Positions 13,101 to 26,700 of a stretch of 64,000 nucleotides of DNA are shown here, piece by piece. The translations under genes and the position numbers were made by a program. Source of the DNA: Fistularia commersonii (Eukaryota; Chordata; Actinopteri; Syngnathiformes; Fistulariidae); contig JBBMNZ010000046.1 of NCBI GenBank assembly GCA_037954325.1, positions 186,001 to 250,000 on the forward strand, written 5' to 3'. Under the pieces are notes generated by a model. The model made no database searches, was not told the DNA's origin, and worked only from the letters and a program-made list of their open reading frames with translations. Position 1 is the first letter of the stretch; each line of letters opens with the position of its first letter.

Positions 13101-14041
13101 TGGAAATAACTAATGAATTTCATCAAGCTGGTTTCTGCTGTTGAAATATTTTTTTTAGGACAAGATTCTGCACAAAATATGTCCAATTCAGTATAATCCA
13201 GTGACAAGTTCAAAAGATATAGCCATTCGATCAAAAAGTGCTTATCTCACCGAGTTGAAGCATTTTTGATTCGGAGTGGAAATAACTAATGAATTTCATC
13301 AAGCTGGTTTCTGCTGTTGAAATATGTTTTTTAGGATATGATTCTGCACAATATATGTCAAATTTAGTGTAATCACATTACAGGTTCAAAAGACATAGCC
13401 ATTCGTTCAAAAACTGCTTATCTTATCGGGTTGAAGCGTTTTTGATTGAGAGTGGAAATAACTAATGGATTTAATCAAGCTGGTTTCTGCTGTTGAAATA
13501 TGTTGTTTAGGACATGATTCTGCAGTACACATGTCAAATTCAGTGTAATCCAGCGACAAGATCAAAAGATATAGCCATTCGTGCAAAAAGTGCTTATCTC
13601 ACCGAGTTGAAGCAATTTTGATTAGAAGTGGCAATAACTAATGAATTTAATCAAGTATATTTCTACTGTTGAAATATGTTGTTTAGGACAGGATTCTTCA
13701 CAATATATGTCAAATTCAGTGTAATCCCTTCACAAGTTCAAAAGATATAGCCATTCGTTCAAAAAGTGCTTATCTCACCGAGTTGAAGCATTTTTGATTA
13801 GGAGTGGAAATAACTAATGAATTTCAACAAGCTGGTTTCTGCTGCTGAAATATGTTGTTTAGGATATGATTCTGCACAATATATGTCAAAATCAGTGTGA
13901 TCCCATTACAGGTTCAAAGGATATAGCCATTTGTTCAAAAAGGACTTATCTCACCGAGTTGAAGCGTTTTTGATTAGGAGTGGAAATAGCTAATGAATTT
14001 CATCAAGCTGGTTTCTGCTGTTGAAATATGTTCTTTAGGAC
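10190..14041. repeat. Transition region with mixed monomer subtypes
   Basis: About 22 monomers. 10190-10945 is still collinear with 53277-54032. 11413-12759 is near-identical to 14052-15398 (offset 2,639), so this stretch holds a truncated relative of the 19-mer that follows. 13332 onward resembles 20726 onward (offset 7,394). No gene or unique DNA is present. It contains early forms of the palindrome subtype at 12424 (AGTTGATTTCTGCT) and 13654 (AGTATATTTCTACT). Confidence 0.8.
12424..12437 (+). repeat. Intermediate of the palindrome subtype
   Basis: Reads AGTTGATTTCTGCT in a GAGTGGCAATAAC-type monomer. Further intermediates are AGTAGATTTCTGCT at 15062 and 18407, and AGTATATTTCTACT at 13654, 21048 and 26150. 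They differ from the ordinary AGCTGGTTTCTGCT and the full palindrome by successive single-base changes. Confidence 0.8.
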
Positions 14042-17000
14042 ATGATTCTGCACAATATATGTCAAATTCAGTGAAATCCCATCACAGGTTCAAAAGATAT
14101 AGCCATTCGTTCAAAAATTGCTTATCTCACCAAGTTGAAGAGTTTTTGATTAGGAGCGGAAATGACTAATGAATTTCATCAAGCTGGTTTCTGCTGTTGA
14201 AATATGTTGTTTAGGACATGATTCTGCACAATATATGTCAAATTCTTGTGAGCCCATTACAGGTTGAAAGGATACAGCCATCCGTTCAAAACGTGCTTAT
14301 GAGACCGAGTTGAAGCGTTTTTGATTAGGAGTGGAAATAACTAATGGATATTATCAAGCTGGTTTCTGCTGTTGAAATATGTTGTTTATGACATAATTCT
14401 GCACAATATATGTCAAATTAAGTGTAATCCCTTCACAAGTTCAAAAGATATAGCCATTCGTTCAAAAAGTACTTATCTCACCAACTTGAAGCGTTTTTGA
14501 TTAGGAGTGGAAATAACTTTTGAATTTCATCACGCTGGTTTCTGCTGTTGAAATATGTTGTTTCGGACATGATTCTGCACAACATATGTCAAATTCAGTG
14601 TAATCCCTTCATATGTTCAAAAGATATCGCCATTCGTTCAAAAAGTACTTATCTCACCGAGTTGAAGCATTTTTGGATTCGGAGTGGAAATAATCTATGA
14701 ATTTCATCAAGCTGGTTTCTGCTGTTGAAATATGTTTTTTAGGATATGATTCTGCACAATATATGTCAAATTTAGTGTAATCACATCACAGGTTCAAAAG
14801 ACATAGCCATTCGTTCAAAAACTGCTTATCTTATCGGGTTGAAGCGTTTTTGATTAGGAGTTAAAATAACTTTTGAATTTCATCAAGCTGGTTTCTGCTG
14901 TTGAAATATGTACTTTAGGACATGATTCTGCACAATATATGTCAAATTCAGTGAAATCCCATCACAGGTTCAAAAGATATAGCCATTCGTGCAAAAAGTG
15001 CTTATCTCACCGAGTTGAAGCAATTATGATTAGGAGTGGCAATAACTAATGAATTTCATCAAGTAGATTTCTGCTGTTGAAATATGTTGTTTAGGACATG
15101 ATTCTGCACAATATATGTTAAATTCAGTGTAATCCCTTCACAAGTTCAAAAGATACAGCCATTCGTTCAAAAACTGCTTATCTCACCGAGTTGAAGCGTT
15201 TTTGATTAGGAGTGGAAATAACTTTTGAATTTCATCAACCTGGTTTCTGCTGTTGAAATATGTTGTTTAGAACATGTTTTTGCACAATATATGTCAAATT
15301 CAGTGTAATCCCTTCATAGGTTCAAAAGATATCGCCAGTCGTTCCAAAAGAACTTATCTCACAGAGTTGAAGCGTTTTTGATTAGGAGTGGAAATAACTA
15401 ATGAATTTCATCAAGCTGGTTTCTTCTGTTGAAATATGTTTTTTAAGATATGATTCTGCACAATATATATCAAATTTAGTGTAATCACATCACATGTTCA
15501 TAAGATATAGCCATTCGTTCAAAAACTGCTTATCTTATCGGGTTGAAGCGTTTTTGATTGAGAGTGGAAATAACTGATGGATTTCGTAAAGCTGGTTTCT
15601 GCTGTTGAAATATGTTGTTTAGGACATGATTCTGCAAAAAACATGTCAAATTCAGTGTAATCCAGCGATAAGATCAAAAGATATAGCCATTCGTGAAAAA
15701 AGTGCTTATCTCACCGAGTGGGAGAGTTTTTGATTCGGAGTGGAAATAACTAATGAATTTCATCAAGCTGGTTTCTGCTGTTGAAATATGTTTTTTAGGA
15801 CAAGATTTTGCACAATATATGTCAAATTCAGTTAAATCCATCACAGGTTCAAAAAATATAGCCATTCGTTCAAAAATTGCTTATCTCACCAAGTTGAAGA
15901 GTTTTTGATTAGTATTGGAAGTAACTAATGAATTTCATCAAGCTGGTTTCTGCTGTTGAAATATGTTGTTTAGGACATGATTCTGGACAATATATGTCAA
16001 ATTCAGTGTAATCCCTTCGCAGGTTCAAAAGATATAGCCATTCGTTCAAAAAGTACTTATCTCACCGGGTTGAAGCGTTTTTGATTAGGAGTGGAAATAA
16101 CTTTTGAATTTCATCTAGCTGGTTTCTGCTGTTGAAATATGTTGTTTAGGATATGATTCTGCACAATATATGTCAAAGTCAGTGTGATCCCATTACAGGT
16201 TCAAAGGATATAGCCATTCGTTCAAAAAGGACTTATCTCACCGAGTTGAGGCGTTTGTGATTAGGAGTGGAAATAACTAATGAATTTCATCAAGCTGGTT
16301 TCTGCTGTTGAAATATGTTGTTTAGAACATGATTCTGCACAATATATGTCCAATTCAGTGTAATCCCTTCATAGGTTCAAAAGAAATCGCCAGTCGTTCC
16401 AAAAGAACTTATCTCACAGAGTTGAAGCGTTTTTGATTAGGAGTGGAAATAACTAATGAATTTCATCAAGCTGGTTTCTGCTGTTGAAATATGTTGTTTA
16501 GGACATGATTCTGCACAATATATGTCAAATTCAGTGTAATCCCTTCACAAGTTCAAAAGATATAGCCATTTGTTCAAAAAGTACTTATCTCACCGAGTTG
16601 AAGCGTTTTTGATTAGGAGTTGAAATAACTTTTGAATTTCATCAAGCTGGTTTCTGCTGTTGAAATATGTTGTTTAGAACATGTTTCTGCACAATATATG
16701 TCAAATTCAGTGTAATCCCTTCATAGGTTCAAAAGATATCACCAGTCGTTCCAAAAGAACTTATCTCACCGAGTTGAGGCGTTTTTGATTCGGAGTGGAA
16801 ATAACCAATGAATTTATTAAAGCTGGTTTCTGCTGTTGAAATATGTTTTTTTAAGATATGATTCTGCACAATATATGTCAAATTTAGTGTAATCACATCA
16901 CATGTTCAAAAGATATAGCCATTCGTTCAAAAACTGCTTATCTTATCGGGTTAAAGCGTTTTTGATTAGGAGTGGAAATAACTGATGGATTTCGTAAAGC

Positions 17001-17387
17001 TGGTTTCTGCTGTTGAAATATGTTGTTTAGGACATGATTCTGTAAAACACATGTCAAATTCAGTGTAATCCAGCGATAAGATCAAAAGATATAGCCATTC
17101 GTGAAAAAAGTGCTTATCTCACCGAGTTGAAGCGTTTTTGATTCGGAGTGGAAATAACTAATGAATTTCATCAAGCTGGTTTCTGCTGTTGAAATATTTT
17201 TTTTAGGACAAGATTCTGCACAAAATATGTCCAATTCAGTATAATCCAGTGACAAGTTCAAAAGATATAGCCATTCGATCAAAAAGTGCTTATCTCACCG
17301 AGTTGAAGCATTTTTGATTCGGAGTGGAAATAACTAATGAATTTCATCAAGCTGGTTTCTGCTGTTGAAATATGTTTTTTTAGGATA
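14042..17387. repeat. 19-mer HOR unit (about 3,346 bp), copy 1
   Basis: Followed directly by copy 2 at 17388-20733. Markers recur at a constant 3,345-3,346 bp, for example AAATGACTAA at 14160 and 17505. 19 x 176 is 3,344, so the unit is in register with the monomer. Differences noticed are very few: an extra T in a T-run near 18625, TGTAAAACAC at 17041 against TGGAAAACAC near 20388, and an extra T in the T-run near 17370. Confidence 0.9.
16471..16646 (+). repeat. Representative, consensus-like 176-bp monomer
   Basis: This copy is close to the majority sequence. Read from CTGGTTTCTG, it has a conserved block with TGCTGTTGAAATATGTTG and a TTTAGGACATGATTCTGC segment, then a variable middle (around CAGTGTAATCCCTTCACAAG). 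Next come two GTTCAAAA-type motifs 21 bp apart; the second reads TGTTCAAAA here and usually CGTTCAAAA. The subtype-diagnostic tail (AGTACTTATCTCACCGAG here) is followed by GTTGAAGCGTTTTTGATTAGGAG, here with GTTGAAAT where most copies have GTGGAAAT. It ends at AATTTCATCAAG. The strand follows this arbitrary reading direction. Because 176 is not a multiple of 3, any reading frame shifts from copy to copy, which argues against coding function. Confidence 0.95.
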
Positions 17388-17528
17388 TGATTCTGCACAA
17401 TATATGTCAAATTCAGTGAAATCCCATCACAGGTTCAAAAGATATAGCCATTCGTTCAAAAATTGCTTATCTCACCAAGTTGAAGAGTTTTTGATTAGGA
17501 GCGGAAATGACTAATGAATTTCATCAAG
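17352..17528. repeat. Chimeric junction monomer between the two 19-mers
   Basis: The left part, up to about TATGATTCTGCACAATATATG, matches the monomer near 13320 and 20700 (TTTTTTAGGATATG form). The right part (CAGTGAAATCCCATCACAGG) matches the monomer near 14030. The switch lies within roughly 27 bp shared by both parents, as expected of homologous unequal crossover. The monomer is 177 bp because of one extra T in the T-run. Confidence 0.75.
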
Positions 17529-20500
17529 CTGGTTTCTGCTGTTGAAATATGTTGTTTAGGACATGATTCTGCACAATATATGTCAAATTCTTGTGAGCCC
17601 ATTACAGGTTGAAAGGATACAGCCATCCGTTCAAAACGTGCTTATGAGACCGAGTTGAAGCGTTTTTGATTAGGAGTGGAAATAACTAATGGATATTATC
17701 AAGCTGGTTTCTGCTGTTGAAATATGTTGTTTATGACATAATTCTGCACAATATATGTCAAATTAAGTGTAATCCCTTCACAAGTTCAAAAGATATAGCC
17801 ATTCGTTCAAAAAGTACTTATCTCACCAACTTGAAGCGTTTTTGATTAGGAGTGGAAATAACTTTTGAATTTCATCACGCTGGTTTCTGCTGTTGAAATA
17901 TGTTGTTTCGGACATGATTCTGCACAACATATGTCAAATTCAGTGTAATCCCTTCATATGTTCAAAAGATATCGCCATTCGTTCAAAAAGTACTTATCTC
18001 ACCGAGTTGAAGCATTTTTGGATTCGGAGTGGAAATAATCTATGAATTTCATCAAGCTGGTTTCTGCTGTTGAAATATGTTTTTTAGGATATGATTCTGC
18101 ACAATATATGTCAAATTTAGTGTAATCACATCACAGGTTCAAAAGACATAGCCATTCGTTCAAAAACTGCTTATCTTATCGGGTTGAAGCGTTTTTGATT
18201 AGGAGTTAAAATAACTTTTGAATTTCATCAAGCTGGTTTCTGCTGTTGAAATATGTACTTTAGGACATGATTCTGCACAATATATGTCAAATTCAGTGAA
18301 ATCCCATCACAGGTTCAAAAGATATAGCCATTCGTGCAAAAAGTGCTTATCTCACCGAGTTGAAGCAATTATGATTAGGAGTGGCAATAACTAATGAATT
18401 TCATCAAGTAGATTTCTGCTGTTGAAATATGTTGTTTAGGACATGATTCTGCACAATATATGTTAAATTCAGTGTAATCCCTTCACAAGTTCAAAAGATA
18501 CAGCCATTCGTTCAAAAACTGCTTATCTCACCGAGTTGAAGCGTTTTTGATTAGGAGTGGAAATAACTTTTGAATTTCATCAACCTGGTTTCTGCTGTTG
18601 AAATATGTTGTTTAGAACATGTTTTTTGCACAATATATGTCAAATTCAGTGTAATCCCTTCATAGGTTCAAAAGATATCGCCAGTCGTTCCAAAAGAACT
18701 TATCTCACAGAGTTGAAGCGTTTTTGATTAGGAGTGGAAATAACTAATGAATTTCATCAAGCTGGTTTCTTCTGTTGAAATATGTTTTTTAAGATATGAT
18801 TCTGCACAATATATATCAAATTTAGTGTAATCACATCACATGTTCATAAGATATAGCCATTCGTTCAAAAACTGCTTATCTTATCGGGTTGAAGCGTTTT
18901 TGATTGAGAGTGGAAATAACTGATGGATTTCGTAAAGCTGGTTTCTGCTGTTGAAATATGTTGTTTAGGACATGATTCTGCAAAAAACATGTCAAATTCA
19001 GTGTAATCCAGCGATAAGATCAAAAGATATAGCCATTCGTGAAAAAAGTGCTTATCTCACCGAGTGGGAGAGTTTTTGATTCGGAGTGGAAATAACTAAT
19101 GAATTTCATCAAGCTGGTTTCTGCTGTTGAAATATGTTTTTTAGGACAAGATTTTGCACAATATATGTCAAATTCAGTTAAATCCATCACAGGTTCAAAA
19201 AATATAGCCATTCGTTCAAAAATTGCTTATCTCACCAAGTTGAAGAGTTTTTGATTAGTATTGGAAGTAACTAATGAATTTCATCAAGCTGGTTTCTGCT
19301 GTTGAAATATGTTGTTTAGGACATGATTCTGGACAATATATGTCAAATTCAGTGTAATCCCTTCGCAGGTTCAAAAGATATAGCCATTCGTTCAAAAAGT
19401 ACTTATCTCACCGGGTTGAAGCGTTTTTGATTAGGAGTGGAAATAACTTTTGAATTTCATCTAGCTGGTTTCTGCTGTTGAAATATGTTGTTTAGGATAT
19501 GATTCTGCACAATATATGTCAAAGTCAGTGTGATCCCATTACAGGTTCAAAGGATATAGCCATTCGTTCAAAAAGGACTTATCTCACCGAGTTGAGGCGT
19601 TTGTGATTAGGAGTGGAAATAACTAATGAATTTCATCAAGCTGGTTTCTGCTGTTGAAATATGTTGTTTAGAACATGATTCTGCACAATATATGTCCAAT
19701 TCAGTGTAATCCCTTCATAGGTTCAAAAGAAATCGCCAGTCGTTCCAAAAGAACTTATCTCACAGAGTTGAAGCGTTTTTGATTAGGAGTGGAAATAACT
19801 AATGAATTTCATCAAGCTGGTTTCTGCTGTTGAAATATGTTGTTTAGGACATGATTCTGCACAATATATGTCAAATTCAGTGTAATCCCTTCACAAGTTC
19901 AAAAGATATAGCCATTTGTTCAAAAAGTACTTATCTCACCGAGTTGAAGCGTTTTTGATTAGGAGTTGAAATAACTTTTGAATTTCATCAAGCTGGTTTC
20001 TGCTGTTGAAATATGTTGTTTAGAACATGTTTCTGCACAATATATGTCAAATTCAGTGTAATCCCTTCATAGGTTCAAAAGATATCACCAGTCGTTCCAA
20101 AAGAACTTATCTCACCGAGTTGAGGCGTTTTTGATTCGGAGTGGAAATAACCAATGAATTTATTAAAGCTGGTTTCTGCTGTTGAAATATGTTTTTTTAA
20201 GATATGATTCTGCACAATATATGTCAAATTTAGTGTAATCACATCACATGTTCAAAAGATATAGCCATTCGTTCAAAAACTGCTTATCTTATCGGGTTAA
20301 AGCGTTTTTGATTAGGAGTGGAAATAACTGATGGATTTCGTAAAGCTGGTTTCTGCTGTTGAAATATGTTGTTTAGGACATGATTCTGGAAAACACATGT
20401 CAAATTCAGTGTAATCCAGCGATAAGATCAAAAGATATAGCCATTCGTGAAAAAAGTGCTTATCTCACCGAGTTGAAGCGTTTTTGATTCGGAGTGGAAA

Positions 20501-20733
20501 TAACTAATGAATTTCATCAAGCTGGTTTCTGCTGTTGAAATATTTTTTTTAGGACAAGATTCTGCACAAAATATGTCCAATTCAGTATAATCCAGTGACA
20601 AGTTCAAAAGATATAGCCATTCGATCAAAAAGTGCTTATCTCACCGAGTTGAAGCATTTTTGATTCGGAGTGGAAATAACTAATGAATTTCATCAAGCTG
20701 GTTTCTGCTGTTGAAATATGTTTTTTAGGATAT
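17388..20733. repeat. 19-mer HOR unit (about 3,346 bp), copy 2
   Basis: Near-perfect copy of 14042-17387. After it, the sequence returns to the order seen after 13340 rather than starting a third 19-mer. The local structure is therefore a simple tandem duplication inside an older arrangement. Confidence 0.9.
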
Positions 20734-23700
20734 GATTCTGCACAATATATGTCAAATTTAGTGTAATCACATTACAGGTTCAAAAGACATAGCCATTCGT
20801 TCAAAAACTGCTTTGCTTATCGGGTTGAAGCGTTTTTGATTGAGAGTGGAAATAACTAATGGATTTAATCAAGCTGGTTTCTGCTGTTGAAATATGTTGT
20901 TTAGGACATGATTCTGCAGAACACATGTCAAATTCAGTGTAATCCAGCTTCAAGATCAAAATATATAGCCATTCGTGCAAAAAGTGCTTATCTCACCGAG
21001 TTGAAGCAATTTTGATTAGGAGTGGCAATAACTAATGAATTTCATCAAGTATATTTCTACTGTTGAAATATGTTGTTTAGGACAGGATTCTGCACAATAT
21101 ATGTCAAATTCAGTGTAATCCCTTCACAAGTTCAAAAGATATAGCCATTCGTTCAAAAAGTGCTTATCTCACCGAGTTGAAGCATTTTTGATTAGGAGTG
21201 GAAATAACTAATGAATTTCATCAAGCTGGTTTCTGCTGCTGAAATATGTTGTTTAGGATATGATTCTGCACAATATATGTCAAAGTCAGTGTGATCCCAT
21301 TACAGATTCAAAGGATATAGCCATTTGTTCAAAAAGGACTTATCTCACCGAGTTGAAGCGTTTTTGATTAGGAGTGGAAATAACTAATGAATTTCATCAA
21401 GCTGGTTTCTGCTGCTGAAATATGTTGTTTAGGATATGATTCTGCACAATATATGTCAAATTCAGTGTAATCCCTTCACAAGTTCAAAAGACATAGCCAT
21501 TCGTTCAAAAACTGCTTATCTTATCGTGTTGAAGCGTTTTTGATTGAGAGTGGAAATAACTGATGGATTTCGTAAAGCTGGTTTCTGCTGTTGAAATATG
21601 TTGTTTAGGACATGATTCTGCAAAAAACATGTCAAATTCAGTGTAATCCAGCGATAAGATCAAAAGATATAGCCATTCGTGAAAAAAGTGCTTATCTCAC
21701 CGAGTTGAAGAGTTTTTGATTCGGAGTGGAAATAACTAATGAATTTCATCAAGCTGGTTTCTGCTGTTGAAATATGTTTTTTAGGACAAGATTCTGCACA
21801 ATATATGTCAAATTCAGTTAAATCCATCACAGGTTCAAAAAAAATAGCCATTCGTTCAAAAATTGCTTATCTCACCAAGTTGAAGAGTTTTTGATTAGTA
21901 TTGGAAGTAACTAATGAATTTCATCAAGCTGGTTTCTGCTGCTGAAATATGTTGTTTAGGACATGATTCTGGACAATATATGTCAAAATCAGTGTAATCC
22001 CTTCACAGGTTCAAAAGATATAGCCATTCGTTCAAAAACTGCTTATCTTATCGGGTTGAAGCGTTTTTGATTGAGAGTGGAAATAACTGATGGATTTCGT
22101 AAAGCTGGTTTCTGCTGTTGAAATATGTTGTTTAGGACATGATTCTGCAAAAAACATGTCAAATTCAGTGTAATCCAGCGATAAGATAAAAAGATATAGC
22201 CATTCGTGAAAAAAGTACTTATCTCACCGGGTTGAAGCGTTTTTGATTAGGAGTGGAAATAACTTTTGAATTTCATCTAGCTGGTTTCTGCTGTTGAAAT
22301 ATGTTGTTTAGGATATGATTTTGCACAATATATGTCAAATTTAGTGTAATCACATTACAGGTTCAAAAGACATAGCCATTCGTTCAAAAACTGCTTATCT
22401 TATCGGGTTGAAGCGTTTTTGATTGAGAGTGGAAATAACTAATGGATTTAATCAAGCTGGTTTCTGCTGTTGAAATATGTTGTTTAGGACATGATTCTGC
22501 AGAACACATGTCAAATTCAGTGTAATCCAGCGACAAGATCAAAAGATATAGCCATTCGTGCAAAAAGTGCTTATCTCACCGAGTTGAAGCAATTTTGATT
22601 AGGAGTGGAAATAACTTATGAATTTCATCAAGTAGATTTCTACTGTTGAAATATGTTGTTTAGGACAGGATTCTGCACAATATATGTCAAATTCAGTGTA
22701 ATCCCTTCACAAGTTCAAAAGATATAGCCATTCGTTCAAAAAGTGCTTATCTCACCGAGTTGAAGCATTTTTGATTAGGAGTGGAAATAACTAATGAATT
22801 TCATCAAGCTGGTTTCTGCTGCTGAAATATGTTGTTTAGGATATGATTCTGCACAATATATGTCAAATTCAGTGTAATCCCTTCACATGTTCAAAAGACA
22901 TAGCCATTCGTTCAAAAACTGCTTATCTTATCGGGTTGAAGCGTTTTTGATTGAGAGTGGAAATAACTGATGGATTTCGTAAAGCTGGTTTCTGCTGTTG
23001 AAATATGTTATTTAGGACATGATTCTGCACAATATATGTCAAAGTCAGTGTGATCCCATTACAGGTTCAAAGGATATAGCCATTCGTTCAAAAAGGACTT
23101 ATCTCACCGAGTTGAGGCGTTTGTGATTAGGAGTGGAAATAACTAATGAATTTCATCAAGCTGGTTTCTGCTTTTGAAATATGTTGTTTAGGACATAATT
23201 CTGCACAATATATGTCAAATTCAGTGTAATCCCTTCATAGGTTCAAAAGAAATCGCCAGTCATTCCAAAAGAACTTATGTCACCGAGTTGAGGCGTTTTT
23301 GATTCTGAGTGGAAATAACCAATGAATTTCATCAAACTGGTTTATGCTGTTGAAATATGTTGTTTAGGATATGATTTTGAACAATATATGTCAAATTTAG
23401 TGTAATCACATCACAGGTTCAAAAGATATAGCCATTCGTTCAAAAAGTGCTTATCTCACCGAGTTGAAGCGTTTTTGATTAGAAGTGGAAATAACTTTTG
23501 AATTTCATCAAGCTGGTTTCTGCTGTTGAAATATGTTGTTTAGAACATGATTCTGCACAATATATGTCCAATTCAGTGTAATCCCTTCATAGGTTCAAAA
23601 GAAATCGCCAGTCATTCCAAAAGAACTTATGTCACCGAGTTGAGGCGTTTTTGATTCTGAGTGGAAATAACCAATGAATTTCATCAAGCTGGTTTCTGCT

Positions 23701-26700
23701 GTTGAAATATGTTTTTTAGGATATGATTTTGAACAATATATGTCAAATTTAGTGTAATCACATCACAGGTTCAAAAGATATAGCCATTCGTTCAAAAATT
23801 GCTTATCTTATCGGGTTGAAGCGTTTTTGATTAGGAGTGGAAATAACTGATGGATTTCGTTAAGCTGGTTTCTGCTGTTGAAATATGTTGTTAAGGACTT
23901 GATTTTGCAAAACACATGTCAAATTAAGTGTAATCCAGCGATAAGATCAAAAGATATAGCCATTCGTGAAAAAAGTGCTTATCTCACCGAATTGAGACGT
24001 TTCTGATTAGGAGTGGAAATAACTAATGAATTTCATCAAGCTGGTTCCCGCTGTTGAAATATGCTGTTTAGAACAAGATTCTGCACAAAATATGTCCAAT
24101 TCAGTATAATCCAGTGACAAGTTCAAAAGATATAGCCATTCGATCAAAAAGTGTTTATCCCACCGAGTTGAAGCATTTTTGATTCGGAGTGGAAATAACT
24201 AATGAATTTCATCAAGCTGGTTTCTGCTGTTGAAATATGTTGTTTAGGACAAGATTCTGCACAATATATGTCAACTTCAGTGAAATCCCATCACAGGTTC
24301 AAAAAATATAGCCATTCGTTCAAAAATTGCTTATCTCACCAAGTTGAAGAGTTTTTGATTAGTATTGGAAATAACTTTTGAATTTCATCACGCTGGTTTC
24401 TTCTCGTGAAATTTGTTGTTTAGGACATGATTCTGCACACTATATGTCAAATTCAGTGAAATCCCATCACAGGTTCAAAAGATATAGCCATTCGTTCAAA
24501 AATTGCTTATCTTACCAAGTTGAAGAGTTTTTGATTAGGAGCGGAAATAACTATTGAATTTCATCAAGCTGGTTTCTGCTGTTGAAATATGTTGTTTAGG
24601 ACATGATTCTGCACAATATACGTCAAATTCTTGTGAGCCCAATACAGTTTGAAAGGATATAGCCATCCGTTCAAAACGTGCTTATGAGACCGAGTTAAAG
24701 CGTTTTTGATTAGGAGTGGAAATAACTAATGGATATTATCAAGCTGGTTTCTGCTGCTGAAATATGTCGTTTATGACATAATTCTGCACAATATATGTCA
24801 AATTAAGTGTAATCCCTTCACAAGTTCAAATGATATAGCCATTCGTTCAAAAAGTACTTATCTCACCGAGTTGAAGCGTTTTTGATTAGGAGTGGAAATA
24901 ACTTTTGAATTTCATCACGCTGGTTTCTGCTGTTGAAATATGTTGTTTAGGACATGATTCTGCACAATATATGTCAAATTCAGTGTAATCCCTTCATAGG
25001 TTCAAAAGATATCGCCAGTCGTTCAAAAAGTACTTATCTCACCGAGTTGATGCGTTTTTGGATTCGGAGTGGAAATAATCAATGAATTTCATCAAGCTGG
25101 TTTCTGCTGTTGAAATATGTTTTTTAGGATATGATTCTGCACAATATATGTCAAATTTAGTGTAATCACATTACAGGTTCAAAAGACATAGCCATTCGTT
25201 CAAAAACTGCTTATCTTATCGAGTTGAAGCGTTTTTGATTGAGAGTGGAAATAACTAATGGATTTAATCAAGCTGGTTTCTGCTGTTGAAATATGTTGTT
25301 TAGGACATGATTCTGCAGAACACATGTCAAATTCAGTGTAATCCAGCGACAAGATCAAAAGATATAGCCATTCGTGCAAAAAGTGCTTATCTCACCGAGT
25401 TGAAGCAATTTTGATTGGGAGTGGCAATAACTAATGAATTTCATCAAGTAGATTTCTACTGTTGAAATATGTTGTTTAGGACAGGATTCTGCACAATATA
25501 TGTCAAATTCAGTGTAATCCCTTCACAAGTTCAAAAGACATAGCCATTCGTTCAAAAACTGCTTATCTTATCGGGTTGAAGCGTTTTTGATTGAGAGTGG
25601 AAATAACTGATGGATTTCGTAAAGCTGGTTTCTGCTGTTGAGATATGTTGTTTAGGACATGATTCTGCAAAACACATGTCAAATTCAGTGTAATCCAGCG
25701 ATAAGATCAAAAGATATACCCATTCGTGAAAAAAGTGCTTATCTCACCGAGTTGAAGCGTTTTTGATTCGGAGTGGAAATAACTAATGAATTTCATCAAG
25801 CTGGTTTCTGCTGTTGAAATATGTTTTTTAGGACAAGATTCAGCACAATATATGTCAAATTCAGTTAAATCCATCACAGGTTCAAAAAATATAGCCATTC
25901 GTTCAAAAACTGCTTATCTTATCGGGTTGAAGCGTTTTTGATTGAGAGTGGAAATAACTAATGGATTTAATCAAGCTGGTTTCTGCTGTTGAAATATGTT
26001 GTTTAGGACATGATTCTGCAGTACACATGTCAAATTCAGTGTAATCCAGCGACAAGATCAAAAGATATAGCCATTCGTGCAAAAAGTGCTTATCTCACCG
26101 AGTTGAAGCAATTTTGATTAGGAGTGGCAATAACTAATGAATTTAATCAAGTATATTTCTACTGTTGAAATATGTTGTTTAGGACAGGATTCTGCACAAT
26201 ATATGTCAAATTCAGTGTAATCCCTTCACAAGTTCAAAAGATATAGCCATTCGTTCAAAAAGTGCTTATCTCACCGAGTTGAAGCATTTTTGATTAGGAG
26301 TGGAAATAACTAATGAATTTCAACAAGCTGGTTTCTGCTGCTGAAATATGTTGTTTAGGATATGATTCTGCACAATATATGTCAAAATCAGTGTGATCCC
26401 ATTACAGGTTCAAAGGATATAGCCATTTGTTCAAAAAGGACTTATCTCACCGAGTTGAAGCGTTTCTGATTAGGAGTGGAAATAACTAATGAATTTCATC
26501 AAGCTGGTTCCCGCTGTTGAAATATGCTGTTTAGAACAAGATTCTGCACAAAATATTTCAAATTCAGTATAATCCAGTGACAAGTTCAAAAGATATAGCC
26601 ATTCGATCAAAAAGTGCTTATCTCACCGAGTTGAAGCATTTTTGATTCGGAGTGGAAATAACTAATGAATTTCATCAAGCTGGTTTCTGCTGTTGAAATA

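Noticed and set aside
22631..22644. GATTTCTACTGTTG resembles part of the direct repeat of type V (Cas12a) CRISPR arrays
   Set aside because: The word is embedded in a 176-bp satellite monomer with no short repeat-spacer structure and no cas genes; the likeness is a coincidence.
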